Below are positions 35,627 through 47,766 of a stretch of 64,000 nt of DNA, one piece after another. Location: the NCBI GenBank assembly GCA_963971305.1, contig CAXARO010001692.1, positions 1 to 64,000 of the forward strand. Direction: 5' to 3'. Both the position numbers and the translations under genes were made by a program. The stretch is from Arcuatula senhousia. Lineage: Eukaryota > Mollusca > Bivalvia > Mytilida > Mytilidae. Numbering within the stretch: the first letter of the stretch is position 1; every line of letters starts with the position of its first letter. Under the pieces are notes generated by a model that saw only the letters and a program-made list of their open reading frames with translations, was not told the origin of the DNA and did no database searches.

Positions 35627-37781
35627 GGATGGTAATAAGAAAAAAGATCCATGGATTTTTCTTTACTGACATGAAAAATATTTTCTGGAATTTTCATTTT
35701 CATTAGGTGGAAGATACAAGGACAATGGAAATATTCCATGGAATAAACATATCATTGAAATTAAAACTTGGAGAAATTTATGGCAGTGCAAGAAAAATCC
35801 ATGGAAATTTTAATGCATACTCCCCGATCATGTTCTCTGTCTATAATTAATGACTGTGGAAGATAACCAATCTTGAAAAAAAAATCCATGGAAAATTGGT
35901 GGTCATCATGAAATAATGTCTGGATTTCCAGTATTTATGGGAATAAATGAATTGGTTGCACCTTCATAGTTAAATACATGCATGTGCATGTTTATACCTT
36001 TTTCTTGATATTTTTTCGTAATTAAGGGGCAAAAATTCTGATGTTGAATATATTAATGTTCATCTTCTTTATTTGTATAAACTACCAAGACAAATTTCAG
36101 TTCTGTACTCTTTGGTTTGCTGAATTAGTGTATAAATGTTCTTGAAAACTTAACAATATGATTCAGAGAAATCAATTACACCCCACCAACTGCCAAAATT
36201 ACAATGTGAAATTATACGAGTGTGATGGACTAACAAAAAATGTCTGTCCTTAGAAAAGTTTTGCTGTTTACACAAGGAAGGCATCAATAACAAGTAATTC
36301 AAGTTGGAAATATTCATTTTAAAATTTGTAACAAGTCAGGCATTATTAAATTTGATACTATATGAAAGATACTTGTTGTGTCAAACAATATACTATCAGT
36401 CTCTATAATTCATATTTACATTCAAAATAGATCATAAACACATAATCAAAATCAAAAATGAAAATAAATCAAAAGATTTTTCCTTTACAATCATCAAACA
36501 AAAATGAAATGAAGTTATTACAACAATGTCAGCTTAATAAAAAATCTTTTCTCTTTAATATGCCAATATTATCAACTATATGAATATGATTAAGTAGGTG
36601 TAGGTAGATAAATATTTTTTTTATAAAAACCTACATTTCAAGTAATTTCTAGAAGAAAAAAACTCATGGTTCAAAACCTTAAAATCATAATAAAATTAAT
36701 TTTCTTTTTGGTTTTATATATTTTGAGTAGGGACAATTTTGTTTAACAAACCAGACATATTCCTGACTTAAACACCTGTACATCATGAAAATATCTGATA
36801 TTTTTTTTACAAAACCAGTAAAAAATATGGGACATAATGTTCTTAATTGTATCAATTCAATATAGGGGGGGGGGGGCAAATTGCCACTATGGGTGGGCTT
36901 TAAAAACTTGTATAAGCTTAGTGAAAATGCTGTTAGTTGAAAAATTAAATTCTATTGGTGATTCCCCTTTCAAAGAAGTGCCTCCCATGTCCCATTTATG
37001 TTTTGCTGGAACAGCCCTTTATTGAAAATTTTTAGCTTGGAATTGATCATGAAATATTTTTCATTCTGAAGCTGGGAAATTATTTCATGTTTGCTTACTC
37101 TGACATTTTAACGGCAAGTGTTAAATTTAAATTATAAATTGTCTTTTACTGAGTGTTTACTATCCAAAAAAATTACAAACTTGTTCATATATATATCATA
37201 CATAATGCTGGTATTTCAAATCATGTACAATATTAATAAGTAAGTATAGGTACATGTTTAATATATCACTCACTCTAAGCAAAATAAAACAGTCTTCGAA
37301 ATTGGCCACAGGCCACAAGCCATGGCTAGTGAAAAGGCTTGAGGGCCTGTAGAAATGGCAACAACAAGCCAATGTTGTCTATACAAAATTTTTCAATAAT
37401 AAGTTGTCGGGCCTGTGAACCAAAATTTATAGCGCAAAGACTGTAAAAGTAATAAAACACAATAAAAAGTAAGTAACACCTCAATCTATTCTAGTATTGA
37501 TTCCTAATTATTACATATGTACATGTATATCTTTTTTTTTTCCAAATCTCATCAATATCAAAAGTTTTGAAGTTTGACAGTCTATGAAACTTATTAAGCT
37601 ACCAAAATAAAATAAAAATCTGTTACTTCCCTAAAATCCAATTATGAATTATATTATCAAAACACAGCTGGACATCTTTATGAGTTCATTTATAATCACA
37701 TGCCAGAATTTACATGCTTCAGAGATTTGATGATGAGAATAGAGATAAGAGCATACATGTATATAAAAATTAATCATTAAG
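35627..37781. other. Left non-coding arm with subterminal repeats
   Basis: No gene. The first 350 bp carry repeated short motifs: TGGAAGATA at about 35,708 and 35,850; ATCCATGGA-type palindromes at about 35,649, 35,731, 35,800 and 35,887; and GGATTTCCAGTAT at about 35,924. The same motifs recur inward of the right end. They are candidates for transposase binding. A G10 run is at 36,866. The short ORFs 36,685-36,879 and 36,837-37,025 are not supported. Confidence 0.6.
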
Positions 37782-40700
37782 CTATTTAGAATAATAAGGA
37801 GAAGATACAAATTTAATCTTTCTTGATGCATATGAGTGTGAAAAATCAAGTTCGTATATGCAACCAGGTTCTTTCAAATATTCTAATTCAATGACATCGA
37901 ATGAGGCGTCATATGATACAATTCTAGCATTGTACCATCCTACTTTCCAGTTAGATGTGCCAATATCCTCTCGATTCCAAAACACCTTGACCTTTGCTCC
38001 AGGTTCCTTGCACTGCTGATAATGATCTGCATCAGTTTTGTAGGTCAAATCATCTTCAATATCTCTGTTCATATCAATTTCTGTTTGTGATCTTATTAAA
38101 CTATCAAGCCATTCAAATAATGGATTGAACACTTCATCCAAATTGTCTTGACTTACAAAATCTGGTACTGGCACTACAGTTTTTGTATTGGAAATGTTGG
38201 TATGCTTGCGCTGTCGATATATTTTCTCACTAAAATTGTGATTTCGTTTTTGCCAAATAATTACTAGAACAGCAGCTTCAGCAATTTTGATAAGCTTGCT
38301 TATGATCATATTCAGGAAGATATATGAACGCTTATGTCTTAGAAGGAAAACTTTCATTATCAGCTCATCTTTAGTCCCACTGAAGTTGATATTGTGAAAT
38401 TTTAAAATGCTCTTTAAGTAAAAAACACTGAAGTTTGACAAACCATTAAGATCTGCTGGAATTCCAGAGAGATCGCCTTCATACTGTAAAAATTCAGGTG
38501 GTTGGATTCCTGTTACATTGGATAAACTTGTTATTAAATCAGTTTTAGTGTTGTTGCTGGTTATTGGAATCTTTTTTTCTTTACAGACTTCTTGGAGTTC
38601 AACGACGGTTCTTTTAAATAAAGGATGATGACACCATCTTTCTCTAATTTCATCATTTTCATATGTTTTCATGTTGATCTTTGATATTTTTGACATTTCA
38701 TCCTTTACCTGATCTTTTGTTATCCATATAAATAAAGACAGTGCTGTTAAAACTGACTCAGGAACATCATCTGAAATCTGACTGATGTAATTAAGTAACC
38801 GTTTTGGCATGAACATTTCTGGATTGTCCCATTCTCCATACGGCATCACTCTTCTCTGTTCAAAAGGCATGTAATGAAGTTCCCCTGAGCTTGATATCCA
38901 TCTTATATAGTCTGGTAAAGGTTCTCTGTGAAAGCGCTCTGTATTAGTTAAATTATGGCTTGAATAGATTGTTGCCTGGTATTCTGTCAACCACGATGTT
39001 CGTATGTCATCATTCTTTGAGTTGCACAAATGGTTGTAATCAGAGATGTATGACGAGGAGAAGTTAAGATCCACTTTCCAGGCATTCTGAATTTCATCTG
39101 ATAAATTTCCTGGTGAAACTGAATACTCCTCGTCACACTCATCTTTGCCTTGTTCTGACAGCCTCAGGAAATTTCGAAGTCTCTCCTCATCATTAAACAA
39201 AAAGTCTTCTTTAACCCCACGGAAACAAAAGAAACTGTTGCTTCCAAACTTAGCAGTTTTAATGCAGTTGATGACCTCTTCTGCCATGAGCTCCATATTT
39301 TCAAAATGCTGCTTGCTACCAGGTCTGGCATCTTTATTTTTAAAAATTTCAGATGTTCTAAATGGTCCATGGCGGCTCAGAACCATATTTTCAGCAGCAT
39401 GGGGTCTCTCAGCAGGGTTATCTTTTGAGTTTAGTTTTTCGAAAGAGATTTGGGTCGCAACATCAAGATCTAAAAAGCATACCAATCGTACTAGGAGCAT
39501 TCGCACAAGACAGCTTGCTGGTGCCTCAGATGGACCATTGTCTACGACAAATATCCAATTTTTTTTTAGAGTGCCTGTTGAGTCATTTCGAAAAATGTAG
39601 TCCAGTGCAGGATTTGCCAGAAGAAGAAAAAGTTCATTGAAACATCGGAAAACAGTTTCTGGTTCAAAAAATGACAAATTGATAAGAGTAACCGGTTGAC
39701 CTGTTCTTGTAATATTCATTACTGTTAAATTGTCAGACTTGATGGCATGTTCTGATATTGTTTTTAGAAAGAGGTGTGTCATTGGAGTGCAAGCATTCGT
39801 GCGCGACTGATCAAATTGATGGTCTAGTCTAGATTCATCCTTCCAACTTTTCCCTATATTCTGAACAGGATCAATATCTGCACATACGATTCCCTTAGCA
39901 TCTTTAGCATCGACCATAAAATCATCTCCATTTGCTGCTGCAGTTTCAAGTAAGTAATTAACATTTGAACGACAATAGTGAGCATTTATTTTTTCTTCAA
40001 GCATGCCAACCCTTGGTAATTTTTTAAAAGATATATTTGCATTAACATTTTCTCCAGCATGGTGTCTCATTGCTTGTTTTGTATTCCTTCTAAAGTTCTG
40101 TGTGTATGTATAGCAGGTGGAAAGTGCTATATTTGGTATTTTGGAAGAAGCTGCAGCTAATAATATCTCCCTTGCTTTTGGCATTGTCAATGCTAAATTT
40201 GGGTCTTTATATCTAGTCTCTTCAGTAAGACGAGGATGAATTTTTGATCCTTTTCCAAATGCCAATTCAATCACTTCGGCAAGTTGGGGAAACTTATCGG
40301 CATATTTTTCTCTTCCTGCACCAGCTGCTCTAGTTTTGAATGCCTTTGTTTTATACTTTGATATCAGTCTACAGTGAAGTGAATGCTGCTGTTTATTGGT
40401 CATGTCATTACGAACAGGTAATAAATTATGCTTCAACTCTGAAAATTTCCTTAACTTCACTGGAACTTCATCACGGGATCTTTGAAGAGTTTGCTTACTT
40501 TTAGTGCCTGGTAATCTACTGACAGAATTGATTGAAAAAACTTTCACTAAAATGGATCTTATAATACTTCGGTCAAGTTCTGTGTCAACAAAGTCCATGT
40601 AATCTTTCATGTTGTCCAATGATTCTTCAAGGTTTCTGTTTGCAGCTTGTTGTAAGTTTACTGAATTGGCCATGTTATTAACAAAGGTTTGTATGTCCCC

Positions 40701-41537
40701 TTTACGGTATTCCATTATATAACCTGTACCATTAATGTAAATTTGCATAACTGGTAGATATTTTGATAACGTTTCTAAAAGTTCAATTGATCTTTTTCTT
40801 ATCCCAGATGGGTTGCTTCCTTTATACTGACTTTTTGAATTTAAAAGTATGGTACATAATTCTTGTGTTTTTACTAGTGGACCATTGGCAATAAGGTATT
40901 CCCCACAGGCAACAATTGCAAATAAATGAGCTCTTTTTTCTTTCTTAACTTCAGATAACTGTTTCTTCCTTAGGGATGGTAAGATGCTTGCCAATGTCTT
41001 GAACCTGTTTTCATTGCTTCTTTCTACACTAACATAAATATTGTCTGCATCTGTCTGCACTGGATTCATGGATCGAACAACATCTCTTCTCTCATTGCTA
41101 AGCGCCAAAAGTCCCATTTTCTTGTAAAAGTTTTCAGTTACAATTTCATACTGTTGCTCAAACACATCTGTATAGGCATCTTCATTAGTATTAGGTTGAA
41201 TGTTGGAATCATCAGAATCAAGATGTACATTTGTTTGTGAATCATTGTCAATATCTGTGCCATCATTAGAGCCATGAGGTTCATTTATTTGTGTATCTTT
41301 ATGGCAAAGAGGTTCATTTGTTTGTGTATTCATGACATCTTCTGGGCCATGAGGTTTAAGTGTGTGTGCATTGATGTCAATATCTGTACCATCACTAGAG
41401 TTCGGATGTTCATTTGTTTGTGAATCTTTGCTGATGTCTGTATCCAAGTCAAGATAAATAGTTGGTCTAGTGTTGGCTGTGTATGTGTTGTCATGATGTT
41501 CATTGGCCGTACTTTTGGAATCATTGATTTTTCTCTG
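37782..41537 (-). CDS. Putative D-D-E transposase with SAP-like and Tudor/SH3-like domains (exon 3)
   Basis: Predicted to cut and join the TIR ends. The open frame runs to 41,591, but a splice acceptor (catttttcag) ends at 41,538, so the exon starts at 41,537, phase 0. In the frame counted from 41,591: Thr/Asn/Asp-rich repeats (about 50-130); a central RNase-H-like region with ADIDP (D572), VVDNGPSE (D684) and NPAERPHAAEN (E728), spacing 112 and 44 residues, as expected for D-D-E; two SAP-like helix-turn segments (about 996-1025 and 1053-1085); a C-terminal Tudor/SH3-like segment with KVKVFWNRED and WKVGWYNARIV (about 1196-1262). 1,251 residues from this exon. Joins the OTU exon upstream. I recall similar anonymous proteins from cnidarians and molluscs but cannot name the superfamily. 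Intact. Confidence 0.82.
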   Translation of the reverse strand, partial: QRKINDSKSTANEHHDNTYTANTRPTIYLDLDTDISKDSQTNEHPNSSDGTDIDINAHTLKPHGPEDVMNTQTNEPLCHKDTQINEPHGSNDGTDIDNDSQTNVHLDSDDSNIQPNTNEDAYTDVFEQQYEIVTENFYKKMGLLALSNERRDVVRSMNPVQTDADNIYVSVERSNENRFKTLASILPSLRKKQLSEVKKEKRAHLFAIVACGEYLIANGPLVKTQELCTILLNSKSQYKGSNPSGIRKRSIELLETLSKYLPVMQIYINGTGYIMEYRKGDIQTFVNNMANSVNLQQAANRNLEESLDNMKDYMDFVDTELDRSIIRSILVKVFSINSVSRLPGTKSKQTLQRSRDEVPVKLRKFSELKHNLLPVRNDMTNKQQHSLHCRLISKYKTKAFKTRAAGAGREKYADKFPQLAEVIELAFGKGSKIHPRLTEETRYKDPNLALTMPKAREILLAAASSKIPNIALSTCYTYTQNFRRNTKQAMRHHAGENVNANISFKKLPRVGMLEEKINAHYCRSNVNYLLETAAANGDDFMVDAKDAKGIVCADIDPVQNIGKSWKDESRLDHQFDQSRTNACTPMTHLFLKTISEHAIKSDNLTVMNITRTGQPVTLINLSFFEPETVFRCFNELFLLLANPALDYIFRNDSTGTLKKNWIFVVDNGPSEAPASCLVRMLLVRLVCFLDLDVATQISFEKLNSKDNPAERPHAAENMVLSRHGPFRTSEIFKNKDARPGSKQHFENMELMAEEVINCIKTAKFGSNSFFCFRGVKEDFLFNDEERLRNFLRLSEQGKDECDEEYSVSPGNLSDEIQNAWKVDLNFSSSYISDYNHLCNSKNDDIRTSWLTEYQATIYSSHNLTNTERFHREPLPDYIRWISSSGELHYMPFEQRRVMPYGEWDNPEMFMPKRLLNYISQISDDVPESVLTALSLFIWITKDQVKDEMSKISKINMKTYENDEIRERWCHHPLFKRTVVELQEVCKEKKIPITSNNTKTDLITSLSNVTGIQPPEFLQYEGDLSGIPADLNGLSNFSVFYLKSILKFHNINFSGTKDELIMKVFLLRHKRSYIFLNMIISKLIKIAEAAVLVIIWQKRNHNFSEKIYRQRKHTNISNTKTVVPVPDFVSQDNLDEVFNPLFEWLDSLIRSQTEIDMNRDIEDDLTYKTDADHYQQCKEPGAKVKVFWNREDIGTSNWKVGWYNARIVSYDASFDVIELEYLKEPGCIYELDFSHSYASRKIKFVSSPYYSK

Positions 41538-43556
41538 CTGAAAAATGAAAATAATAGTATTTTTTAATTCTAATGACAAAATTGCTGACACAATTGAAAA
41601 CTAAAATATATTGCATATGAATCACTTCAAGCTGTAAGAAACATTTGAAGCAAACATTTTGCTTAGCATACCATGGTGTGTCATACACATTTAAAGTTTG
41701 TTTTTGTCTGCGAAACGATGTCTCCCCCATTTCCCCCAAAATTTCTTGGTTCAAAAGGTCAACAACTCGCACAAAAATTGGAGGATCATAATTTCCTGGT
41801 AATATGCACAACTACATATGGTGTCCTTCCTAACAAATGTTTCCTTGAAATCAGTTCAGTAGTTTTAGAGGAGTTGCATTGACAAACTTTGTGACGGACA
41901 GACCGACGGATAGGGCATAAACAATTTCCCCATCAAAGTGGGGTAGACATTACAATATAGGTGATAAGAACCATGTCAGAATGGACTTGAAGAAAACACT
42001 ATACCCTAACCACTAGACACCAAAGGCCTGACACTGAGGTAATACTATATAAAAATCTGTCATTTTCTTTCAAAAATAACATGAATTTGCACAAAAATTT
42101 AATATGCATATCATGGCATGCAACTTAACAACTGTACATAATTTCAGAACTGTATTGTTAATAGTTTTTGAGTTTTAGTGTTCACAAAGTCCAATTCTCA
42201 AAATCTGTGATTTATGATAAAATGAATTCTTTTTCCAAAAATATTTCACATAACTGCAAGAAAATTTAAAATGCAAACCAGGACATGCTATTAAGCAACT
42301 GTACAAAATTTCATAACTGTGTTGTTAATAGTTTATGAGTTTTAGTGTTCACAAGAATTGTTGACGAAGGACAGAAGAACGGACGGATAGACAGACGGAC
42401 AAAGTGAAAACTATAGGGCGTCTAATTATAATTACTTTGATAAACATGTAGTATCTTGAGAGAGATATATTGATATTTCCTCATATTACAAAATTATTTT
42501 CAGTTATTTTTTTAATTGCAAGCCATTTTTTAGCCAGATTTGTGGACTTCACAGATTTTTCTTATCAATACTATTATTTTTCCTTGATAAATCTATATTT
42601 CAAACCATAACAACTAGTACTAGGAAGTGACTATATGCAAGGCAGTCAAAGGCCCCATGGGACTGACATTAATTAACTTTCATTATAAAGCAATTGCCCA
42701 TTAATCCATCCAGATTTTTCAGAATTATATCATCTGATGTGGAACTTTAAAGAAAATTCAAATTATGCACAGAAAAAAATACCTATTCACTTATATTGAC
42801 AAGGGCGATAATTAAAAAAAAAACTTAAAAATCAAATTTTAACTGATTTTGGTGATGCTCTTGGCTGTATATTTAAGCTCAAGTCATTATACCGTACAAT
42901 TAGTAAAAATATTACTTGTCATTAAGGCAAAAATAAAGTATATGTGTTTCTGGTTTTGCTTGAAAAATAATAGGGTCAGTAAGTAGGTATTATATTTTAT
43001 TTTTTTCAAATTTTTTACCTCAAGTTAATGGGGAGCAGATTTCAATTTTAATAGCGCTTAAGCAAAAATGGCACTAAAAAAGGTCTGGGTTGGCACCAAA
43101 GACTAGGGACGGTAAGGAAACCAGAAACACACATATTTTTTCATTTGGCCTAAGGTTTTCTAAAAAATTTGTCAAAGATCATTTTAAAACTGAGGAAATA
43201 TTGGAATAAGTTGTCTGTAATCACATAAATTTACATTGTTATACTTCTTCCGATTTCAGAGTTTGACAAAAGGTTTGCTTTGACTTTTTGAAACAAACAA
43301 AAATTTTCAAAAACATAGACTTGTAAAAAGACTTATGGTTCATTAAAATTATAAAACAATTGTTCTTTTATAATCACACATGGGCTTTACACATACATTT
43401 GTACATTTACATGGTCAGATGCAACAAAGTCATATAAAACATTTGTATCCATGAAAATGGATAATAAGGCAAAACATTTCAACAAATTTAGTCTTTGAAG
43501 TCTTTTCAAACACTAATACATGATATATATTCTTAAAAAGATTTGCTATATCTTAC
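41538..43556 (-). other. Intron 2 of the OTU-transposase gene, with repeats
   Basis: Donor GTAAGA at 43,556-43,551 and acceptor CAG at 41,538. It holds a dispersed bivalve-type repeat at 41,690-41,935 ending in GACGGACAGACCGACGG, and two divergent units of about 180 bp (42,075-42,370, sharing TTAATAGTTT and GAGTTTTAGTGTTCACAA) followed by GGACGGATAGACAGACGGAC. No gene. Confidence 0.7.
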
Positions 43557-44354
43557 CTTGGGCTTGCTTGGAATGAAAGAAGTAAAATAATCCCCAAGCG
43601 TTGCTTTCCTTCTATTAGGTTGATCCTGGAACTCAGTTGAAATACAGGCCACAAAGTGATTTGGCATCCACCATTTGTTGTGAAATGAATCCAAGTTTAA
43701 GTTTGTCCACATAATTCTTAGCTTTTGTGTAGACAGTCGGACCCTAGGATCAATTCTCTTGTGAAAAAGATGTCTATCTCGTTGCGTTCCATTAAGGTTT
43801 GGGTATATCGAATAAACAGTACAACCAAGTACACTGCACATTGCCATTAAGTTCCACATTTCACCCCACGATGAATTCTTTGTGAATCTAAGTATACAAC
43901 GGTCAAATACTGCCTCCACTCCTTCGACCAATCTAAGATTATCTGATTGGGCAAGCCTTTCAGTAAACTGAGCATACAGTCTGTTGCTTGAACTCCCCAT
44001 ATACCAGTCTTTATTTAGAACCATTTCAGCAACTACTCGTGCCCGTAGTTCTTTATGACACTCTTCAGTCCCAAACACATACATTGACCCTGTTCTACAC
44101 AAGCAGTTTCCATCTCCATATATAGGTGTTGGTGTAAATCCAGTACAGAGTTCATCATCTTTGGGATATAATTCTAAAGAGTTAAAATCAATTTTCTGAG
44201 TGCTTCGAATTTGAGATGCCAATGGAAGAGGGAAATTCACAAAATTTTTCATTTCTGATTGAATCACCTCCTTTAACTTAACCAGTCCAATATCAGCTGC
44301 CCTCTCCATTTTCAATAGAACATCTTTAAAGTACTGTTTTCTGCATTCAAGATT
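43557..44354 (-). CDS. OTU-like cysteine protease domain, exon 2 of the transposase gene
   Basis: OTU domains cleave ubiquitin-like modifiers. The 266-codon exon begins after a good acceptor (caactttgtttcag) at 44,355 and ends AAG|GTAAGA at 43,557, both phase 0. The catalytic triad is present: YGDGNCLCR supplies Asp and Cys (residues 85 and 88 of the joined protein), and WWMPNHFVACI supplies His (237). The whole resembles vertnin-type OTU proteins. If the intron is not used, the frame stops 24 bases later at 43,533, which fits read-through into an intron. Joined to exon 3 it would give about 1,521 residues. An ATG at 44,378 could serve as an alternative start for a stand-alone OTU protein. 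Confidence 0.8.
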
Positions 44355-46693
44355 CTGAAACAAAGTTGGTTCATACATCAAAAACTGATCATCTACTACT
44401 CAAGTGTATGATTTAAATGATAATTGAACAAAATTATTGAAATGTGAGGCTCCTTCTGAAATTGCTCACATGGCAAAAACAATACAAGTTGTCCTGTAAA
44501 ATGATTTATTATGTAAAGATGGATCTTAGCTGAGCATTTTCTATTTTTACATTTTATATTGCTCCCGCCTTACTGCCCTTCCTTAAAGGTAATTTTTATG
44601 GGCCTTGACCAAGAACTTATTATAACCAAAGTGTTACCGTGTACAGACAGACAAACAAATTGAGGCACAGACCAAAAAATAACAGTAAAATTTTGCACAA
44701 TCATCTTTGTAACAAAAATGAAAATGTTAATTTGCATCTACTATTTAAAATTTGTTTGATTTTTTTTTTAATTCTCAGAGCAAATCCTTGTAGGTCCTCA
44801 ATGGATCTATGTGACGTAATCTAAAAGTACACCCCATACTTTAAGATTTGATATAAAATATTGGGGGAGGGGTTGTACATGTATCATATAGTATTTATCC
44901 ATACCTCTGTTATATTATGTATATTTATTTTTAACGGCTTAACATTGATTAATTTAATGATGTTGTGTCTTAAAATCAGTACTGTAAATATCAATGAGAA
45001 ATGGACAATATTTATTAGCAAAACCACAATTTAAGGAGTGAAAGTGGAAAGATTATAGCAATTTATCATAATACTATAAAAGAAAAAAAAATCATTCTCA
45101 GTAGTGACTGAGTGTCAGTACAAATATGATCATATTAATCATACAATGTTTGCTGTAGAAAAAAATTTAAAAATTTAATAGATTATCCCGTTTTAAGTTT
45201 ATTTGCCTACTTTGCAGGCGTTCTTGTGTAAATTAGTATTGTATGGGATTTGTTGTTTTTAACAATTTAAAGATGATATTATTATTTTTTATTTTTTATA
45301 GGAGTATTCTATTGAGTATAGCGATATAATTGTTTCTAATGATGTTGTAAATATTGCATATAAAAAAATGACTATCATCTTCTATTTCATTTATAGTCTA
45401 TTCTGGTTCTGTTTATGCATGTTAAATTGTGATATCAACCTCTTCCTTAGCGCTTATTCTTAATATTGCAAGAGTTAAATTGACAAAGGTCTAATATGAG
45501 ACAATGGAAAGTTAAATAAGAAAGATAGCTTATTTTCTAAATTTTGAAGGGTCACATCTTCAATTCTTCTTTTAAGAAATTGGATTTCAATAATTGGAAT
45601 GTTTATGTGTACTGTTAACTATCCTATTTTTTCTTTTAAGAATTTGATAAAGAGTTTGGCAAATTGCAGCAGGATCATTTAAAAGGCAAATTGGAATGAC
45701 TAAAGTGTCAAAAAGAATTTCCTGTAATCTACATGGGTTATATAAGCCAAATATCTTTTTTTTATTTTGTAAAGAGCTTTTGGGCCCTTTTTTCATTAAC
45801 ACAGAGTTCCAGGTACTTTTAGATTTTCTGTATATTCAAAGTAATATGCCTAAATAGATATAAGAAGTTACTGTTAAACTACATATGATTGACTTCACTT
45901 CCAATATTCAAAATAATGAAATATCTTTGCTTAATTAACAGTTTGTAAAAGATTCTACATAAACTTTCAATTTGCATACTGCTAGGGAAAAATCATTTAT
46001 TGATCAAGACTGGGTCCTGCTGAGTGGCCACACAGAAGATAGGGTGTTTATTGTGACTGGCATGTACATAAATTTGTCTTAGCAGTATTTTGTTAATTAG
46101 TCACACATGCCACATGCAACTCTGGCCATCTGCAATATTGGTTATTAAGGCACAGTGGGTCACTTTATCTGGAGGTGCCTTCAGCTCTTTATAATTAATA
46201 CCCAAATATTCATTTAATGTTCAAAATTTAAATTTTCATATTTATACATGTTTATTCAATGCAAAATGAATGTATATTTATAAAATTTATTATGAAAACG
46301 TTATAGAATTTTCAAAATTACATGCTCCCTAAAATTGATTTTGACATAAAATTAATTGCACTATTGTTCTCAGGTACATGTGAAATCTGGTATTTAGGTT
46401 TAACAGGCATCCCACCACAAGTTTTCACCATATCCATTATCAAGTGCAGCTGCATGGTCTAATAGTAAATAATTGTGGTTAGATTCTTTATCTGAAATAT
46501 TTATAATTTTAGGACCCAAGCTAATAATTTGATACCCAATTGTAATTATCAAGTCAGACCTATTCCATATTTCCTTTAATAGTCTCATAGAAGCAGAGTC
46601 TTTCTTCGATAAATTAAATATTTTGTTTCTCTTTTTTGTATATAATAGTGACATATGACGAACAACAGAAGAGACATAATGAATAAAGAACAA

Positions 46694-46925
46694 TTATAAT
46701 ATCAAGCAGTTTCTACTATCAAAAGCAAATTTTATAAAATTACACAATTTTATAACTAACTTTTTGGAATTACAAGACAATAAATATCTAAGTTTAGTCA
46801 TATTTGGCCATGAAAAGAAAATATTTAGGTGAAAACTTAAGTCTAATTGCTCTATAAGCAGGACATACAAGTATGAAATGATATTCATTTTCAATATGAC
46901 ATATTACAACAAATCTTAGTGCCAG
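46694..46925 (-). pseudogene. LINE 3'-end remnant
   Basis: On the minus strand one frame reads ICHIENEYHFILVCPAYRAI, the cysteine-histidine zinc-ribbon typical of the end of mollusc LINE ORFs (compare IEDEYHFILNC at about 1.73 kb and VEDELHYFSECP at 30.18 kb). Stops follow within 30 codons. Confidence 0.6.
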
Positions 46926-47439
46926 TTTCTACTTTTACCTTTGATTTAAGTAAGAAAATATGAGTTATAACAACAATCTGCATATTCTTCAAAATTATGT
47001 AACTTACTTGAAAATAAAGTTATCTTAATCTGAATCAAAAGCTAATTGTGGGTTTTCTGTCTTAGTTTAGATCTTTTTTACCTTGGATTAAGATTTATTA
47101 TAGCAATTTTTTTTCTAAAACAACCATCAAAACCTAAATGAATTGATAATAGTTGCAAAAATAAAGAAAACATGTTTTAATGCTAGCACAGCTTTAAACT
47201 TGTATATCTATAGCATTAGTTTCTGTTATTTTATAAAAGTAGAAATTTAAAGACTAGACAGCAACAAATCCAAAGTTGAGGGGATTATAAATAGAATGGT
47301 TTTGGGGGTTATCACTTACCAGTTGGAACCCCTCCTTTCTTTTGATAGTTTGTGATTTTATGTAAAATTTTCGCAAAATCATCAAATTATTACCTGGAAT
47401 CCATTATTTGTAAAATTCTGGATGGGGTCTTTACATTTA

Positions 47440-47712
47440 GGGAGCGACCATTTGATTTTTAGGGGGGTGGCTATGATGAAACTTGAAATAAAAAGGCAGG
47501 ATGGCAAAAATCCAGAAATAAAAAGTCAGAACAGTGCTTTGAATTTAAAGAAAGGCAGGATGGTAGTTTGGCTGAAAAATTATAGTAGTTTTAAAAATAA
47601 ACAAATTGACACATGCTGGAGCGCAAAATACATCCAGGCTTGTTTATTTGAAAAATATAGACAGAATGAAGAAAATATCCATACCCCCCCTAAAAATTAA
47701 TTGGTTGCTCCC
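47440..47712. mobile_element. 273-bp Harbinger-like MITE
   Basis: Ends GGGAGCGACCATTTGATTTT and its near-complement (GGTTGCTCCC at 47,703-47,712) form imperfect TIRs of about 27 bp including G-runs. TTA flanks both sides (47,437-47,439; 47,713-47,715), the TWA-type 3-bp target duplication typical of Harbinger elements. The ORF 47,422-47,700 is incidental. It lies 43 bases inside the predicted first intron of the transposase gene. Confidence 0.75.
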
Positions 47713-47754
47713 TTATCAAGGAGGTTTTTCAAACTAACCATCAGATATACTTAC

Positions 47755-47766
47755 CATTTTTTCCAT
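47755..47766 (-). CDS. Predicted first coding exon of the OTU-transposase gene
   Basis: ATG at 47,766 in a strong context (A at -3, G at +4), four codons (MEKM), then a textbook donor GTAAGT (47,754-47,749). Phase 0 matches the acceptor at 44,355. Chosen because it is the only good ATG-donor pair near the divergent promoter. Transcript evidence would decide. Confidence 0.5.

Larger units (their letters stand above)
44355..47754 (-). other. Intron 1 of the OTU-transposase gene (predicted)
   Basis: Joins a predicted first exon to the OTU exon. Contains a LINE remnant (46,694-46,925) and a Harbinger-like MITE (47,440-47,712). ORFs at 44,639-44,824, 45,587-45,802 and 46,400-46,693 show no convincing family signature. 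Confidence 0.5.

Noticed and set aside
37300..37420. Palindromic 'caggcc...ggcctgt' sequence
   Set aside because: Imperfect, isolated, no clear edges or partner copies in the window.
39145..39640. Plus-strand ORFs of 151 and 92 codons
   Set aside because: Shadows of the transposase exon on the opposite strand.
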